The translations under genes were made by a program, and so were the position numbers. From Aphanomyces cochlioides (taxonomy: Eukaryota; Oomycota; Saprolegniomycetes; Saprolegniales; Verrucalvaceae), in NCBI GenBank assembly GCA_019828595.1, contig JAHQRK010000019.1:868001-932000 (forward strand): a DNA stretch of 64,000 nt. Direction: 5' to 3'. Of the stretch, positions 61,625 to 64,000 are shown one piece after another; positions within the stretch are counted from its first letter, which is position 1; every line of letters begins with the position of its first letter. The notes below the pieces were generated by a model. It did not search any database, was not told where the DNA came from, and saw only the letters and a list, made by a program, of their open reading frames with translations.

Positions 61625-64000
61625 ATGCAACCAGGATACGACGGCGCCCCCGGAAGCTACGGCCAACAAGCTCAATACGGAGCTCCTCAAGGACAATATG
61701 GAGTTGCTCCTCAAGCTCAATATGGCCAACAGCAACAGTACGCGCAGGCACAACAATATGGAAGCCAACCGCAGCAGTATGCTCAACAAGGTGGCCAGTC
61801 ACAACAATACGCGCAACAAGGCGGTCAATATGACGCTCAGTATGGCCAATATGGCCAAGCTCCTCAACAAGCAGGCTATGGCGCTCAGCCTGGCTATGGT
61901 GGACAACAAGCTGCATACGGAGGTGGCTACGACCAACAAGGAGGTGCCACTGCGGCTGCTGCCTCGGCTCAACACAATGTGACGGCCCCAACGGCTTGGG
62001 ACATTGAAGCGCTCGAAGCCAAGGATGGCGTGCGTTTCTCGTGGAACAACTGGCCCAGCACGCCTTTGGAGCAAACCCGTTGTGTGGTCCCAATGGGTTG
62101 CATCTACCAACCCCTCAAGCCGATCGAAGGCATGCCGGCCGCCGTCGAGTATGATCCTGTCCATTGCAAAGGCTGCTCGGCGATCTTGAATCCTTTCGCG
62201 CACGTTGACTTTATGTCAAAGCTGTGGGTGTGTCCATTTTGCATCACGCGCAACCATTTCCCGCCACATTATGCCGAACACATCTCGGAGCAGAACCTTC
62301 CCGCCGAGCTCATCCCTTCTTTCTCGACGCTCGAATATGAACTCCCTCAGCGCCAAGCTGGTCCACCCATCTTTGTCTTCTGTCTCGACACGTGCATTGC
62401 CGAAGACGAGCTGGAAGAACTCAAGGATTCAATCCAGCAGACGCTCAACTTGCTCCCAGATGAAGCGCTCATTGGGTTTGTCACGTTTGGCACGATGGTT
62501 CATGTCCATGAGCTCGGCTTTGCCGAGTGCCCCAAGTCGCATGTCTTCCGCGGCAACAAAGACTTTACAATGCAGCAAGTCCAAGACATGCTTGGTCTTG
62601 CGCCAGCGCGTCCTGCTGCCAACCAAACGGCTCAACAAGCGCAAGCTGTGAGCCGATTCCTCCTTCCTCTTGGCGAATGCGGCTTCACTTTGGACAACAT
62701 CTTGCGCGATCTGCAGCGCGACCCTTGGCCTGTGAATGCCGGCCATCGTCCTCAACGTGCCACTGGCGTCGCTCTCTCCGTCTCGGTCGGCTTGCTCGAA
62801 GCTACCTTCCGTGGCCAAGGCGCTCGCATCATGCTCTTCGTCGGTGGTCCTGCCACGACTGGTCCTGGCGCCATTGTCAACCGTGAACGTGCCGAAGACA
62901 TTCGTTCGCACACGGATATTCAAAAGGGCAACGCACCTCTCAGTGCGAAAGCCATTGAACACTACACACAGCTGGCTGACCGCTGCGTCAACTCTGCCCA
63001 CGTCGTCGATGTCTTTGCCTGCTCGTTGGATCAGAGTGGTGTGATGGAAATGAAGGTGTGCGTGAGCAAGACGGGCGGTGTGATCGTCCTGGCCGATTCC
63101 TTTGGCCAGTCCGTCTTCAAGGAAAGCTTCCGACGCATGTTTTCCCGCTTCTCGGAGGAAGCGGCTGAAAACGACCGCGATCATCTCACGATGGCCTTTG
63201 CCGCGTCGCTCGAAGTGCTCACATCTCGCGAATTCAAAGTCTCTGGAGCGATTGGCCCTGTCGCCGCCATCAAGAAAGCCACCAACGCCGCCATGCCAGC
63301 CAAAAACATCAGCGAGACTGAAATCGGGGTACGCTTGTAGCATGTGTCGTATCGCTCAACTTGTCTAGGTTGGTGGCACGAACACATGGAGCCTTGGTGG
63401 CGTGGACCCGCAGACGAGTTTGGCCATCTACTTCGACGTGACCAACCAAGGCGCCATCGCTCCTGGCAAGGGTCGCTACATTCAATTCATCACGCGCTAC
63501 CAGCACGCGAGTGGCAAGTACCGCACGCGCGTGACGACCATTTGCGGTCCGTGGACCACCGATCCAAACGACATTGAGTCGCTCAAGCGCAGCTTTGACC
63601 AAGAAGCTGCGGCGGTGCTCATGACGCGCTTGGCAGTGTTCCGCTCGGAACGTGGCGATGAAACCAACGACATCATGCGATGGATTGATCGATCGTTGAT
63701 TCGTCTCGCGGCGCGCTTTGCCGACTACCGCAAGGACGACCCGACGTCCTTCCGACTGGCGCGAGAGTTCTCGATCTACCCTCAATTTATGTTTCATTTG
63801 CGCCGATCTCAGTTCCTCCAAGTCTTTGGTTACTCCCCCGATGAAAGCTCGTACTACCGCCACTGCCTCCTCCGTGAATCCACGACCAACTCGCTCGTGA
63901 TGATCCAGCCATCGCTTCTGTCGTACTCGTTCCAAGGCCCGCCCACTCCTGCCTTATTGGACTCGAGCTCTGTTCGTCCCGACACGATTTTGCTCCTCGA
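61625..64000 (+). CDS. SEC23: COPII coat protein SEC23, partial (5' part)
   Basis: SEC23 is the GTPase-activating inner-coat subunit of COPII vesicles at the endoplasmic reticulum. Exon 1 is 61625-63328, then a 40-nt intron (63329-63368), then exon 2 from 63369, which runs off the window. After a Q/Y/G-rich extension of about 125 residues comes the canonical start [15 protein letters not shown]. The zinc finger follows ([10 protein letters not shown] and WVCPFC), then the trunk domain ([33 protein letters not shown]), and in exon 2 the beta-sandwich and helical domains ([20 protein letters not shown]). The gelsolin-like end would lie beyond 64000. The N-terminal extension is atypical for SEC23 and recalls SEC24/SEC31 low-complexity tails. 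Confidence 0.93.

Noticed and set aside
62429..63343. 304-codon minus-strand frame
   Set aside because: Complementary to the SEC23 trunk domain and without domain signal of its own.
1..64000. tRNA, rRNA and CRISPR arrays
   Set aside because: No T-loop-like GGTTCGAATCC context with a matching acceptor stem, no rRNA segments and no regularly spaced repeats were found by eye. A covariance-model scan was not possible.

Overview
The window reads as nuclear DNA of an oomycete, most likely a saprolegnialean (Aphanomyces-like) water mould. Supporting signs are very short introns (about 37-56 nt, GT..AG), two Crinkler (CRN) effector-family genes, oomycete-type core promoters (INR plus FPR just upstream of start codons), a WRKY19-like zinc-finger protein, and dense DNA-transposon debris. 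The genus is an inference.

Layout: 1-13.9 kb is a graveyard of DNA transposons. It holds an IS630/Tc1-like DDE element with 26-bp TIRs (799-2715), a PIF/Harbinger pair (3772-5827), a Merlin/IS1595-like transposase with one stop codon (6675-7749), a MITE nested in an older repeat (8298-8958), a Crypton-like fragment (about 9241-9480), a second PIF/Harbinger element (11453-13617) and a Tourist-like MITE next to it (13621-13893). 14.4-15.0 kb is a broken LRR-LNR gene.

15.7-23.6 kb holds five diverged paralogues of a small protein: a predicted PH-like fold followed by a conserved KVxF-x-x-x-[VI]-x-[VI]-x-x-IP tail that resembles a PP1-docking motif. Three of them also share promoter elements. 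This cluster is the best candidate here for an undescribed system.

24.4-33.1 kb is core gene space: APC1 (anaphase-promoting complex, minus strand, 4 exons), an MFS transporter and an AGC-type kinase. 33.7-37.5 kb carries two well-preserved DNA transposons, a Tc1-like element with IR/DR ends and a pogo-like element, bracketed by 70-bp direct repeats.

40.2-56.1 kb is a recent tandem duplication with an offset of 6842 bp. Each unit carries a CRN gene, a 43-codon signal-peptide ORF, a decayed antisense piece of APC1 exon 1, a small repeated module, and a four-domain voltage-gated cation channel. Unit 1 is broken (CRN frameshift, channel truncated). Unit 2 has an open CRN with its own N-terminal header and a full-length channel that shares one frame break with unit 1. 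57-64 kb holds the WRKY19-like protein, a possible broken ORF, a mitochondrial PDK/BCKDK-type kinase with a self-consistent 8-exon model, and the 5' part of SEC23, which has an unusual Q/Y/G-rich N-terminus. No tRNA, rRNA or CRISPR array was found.
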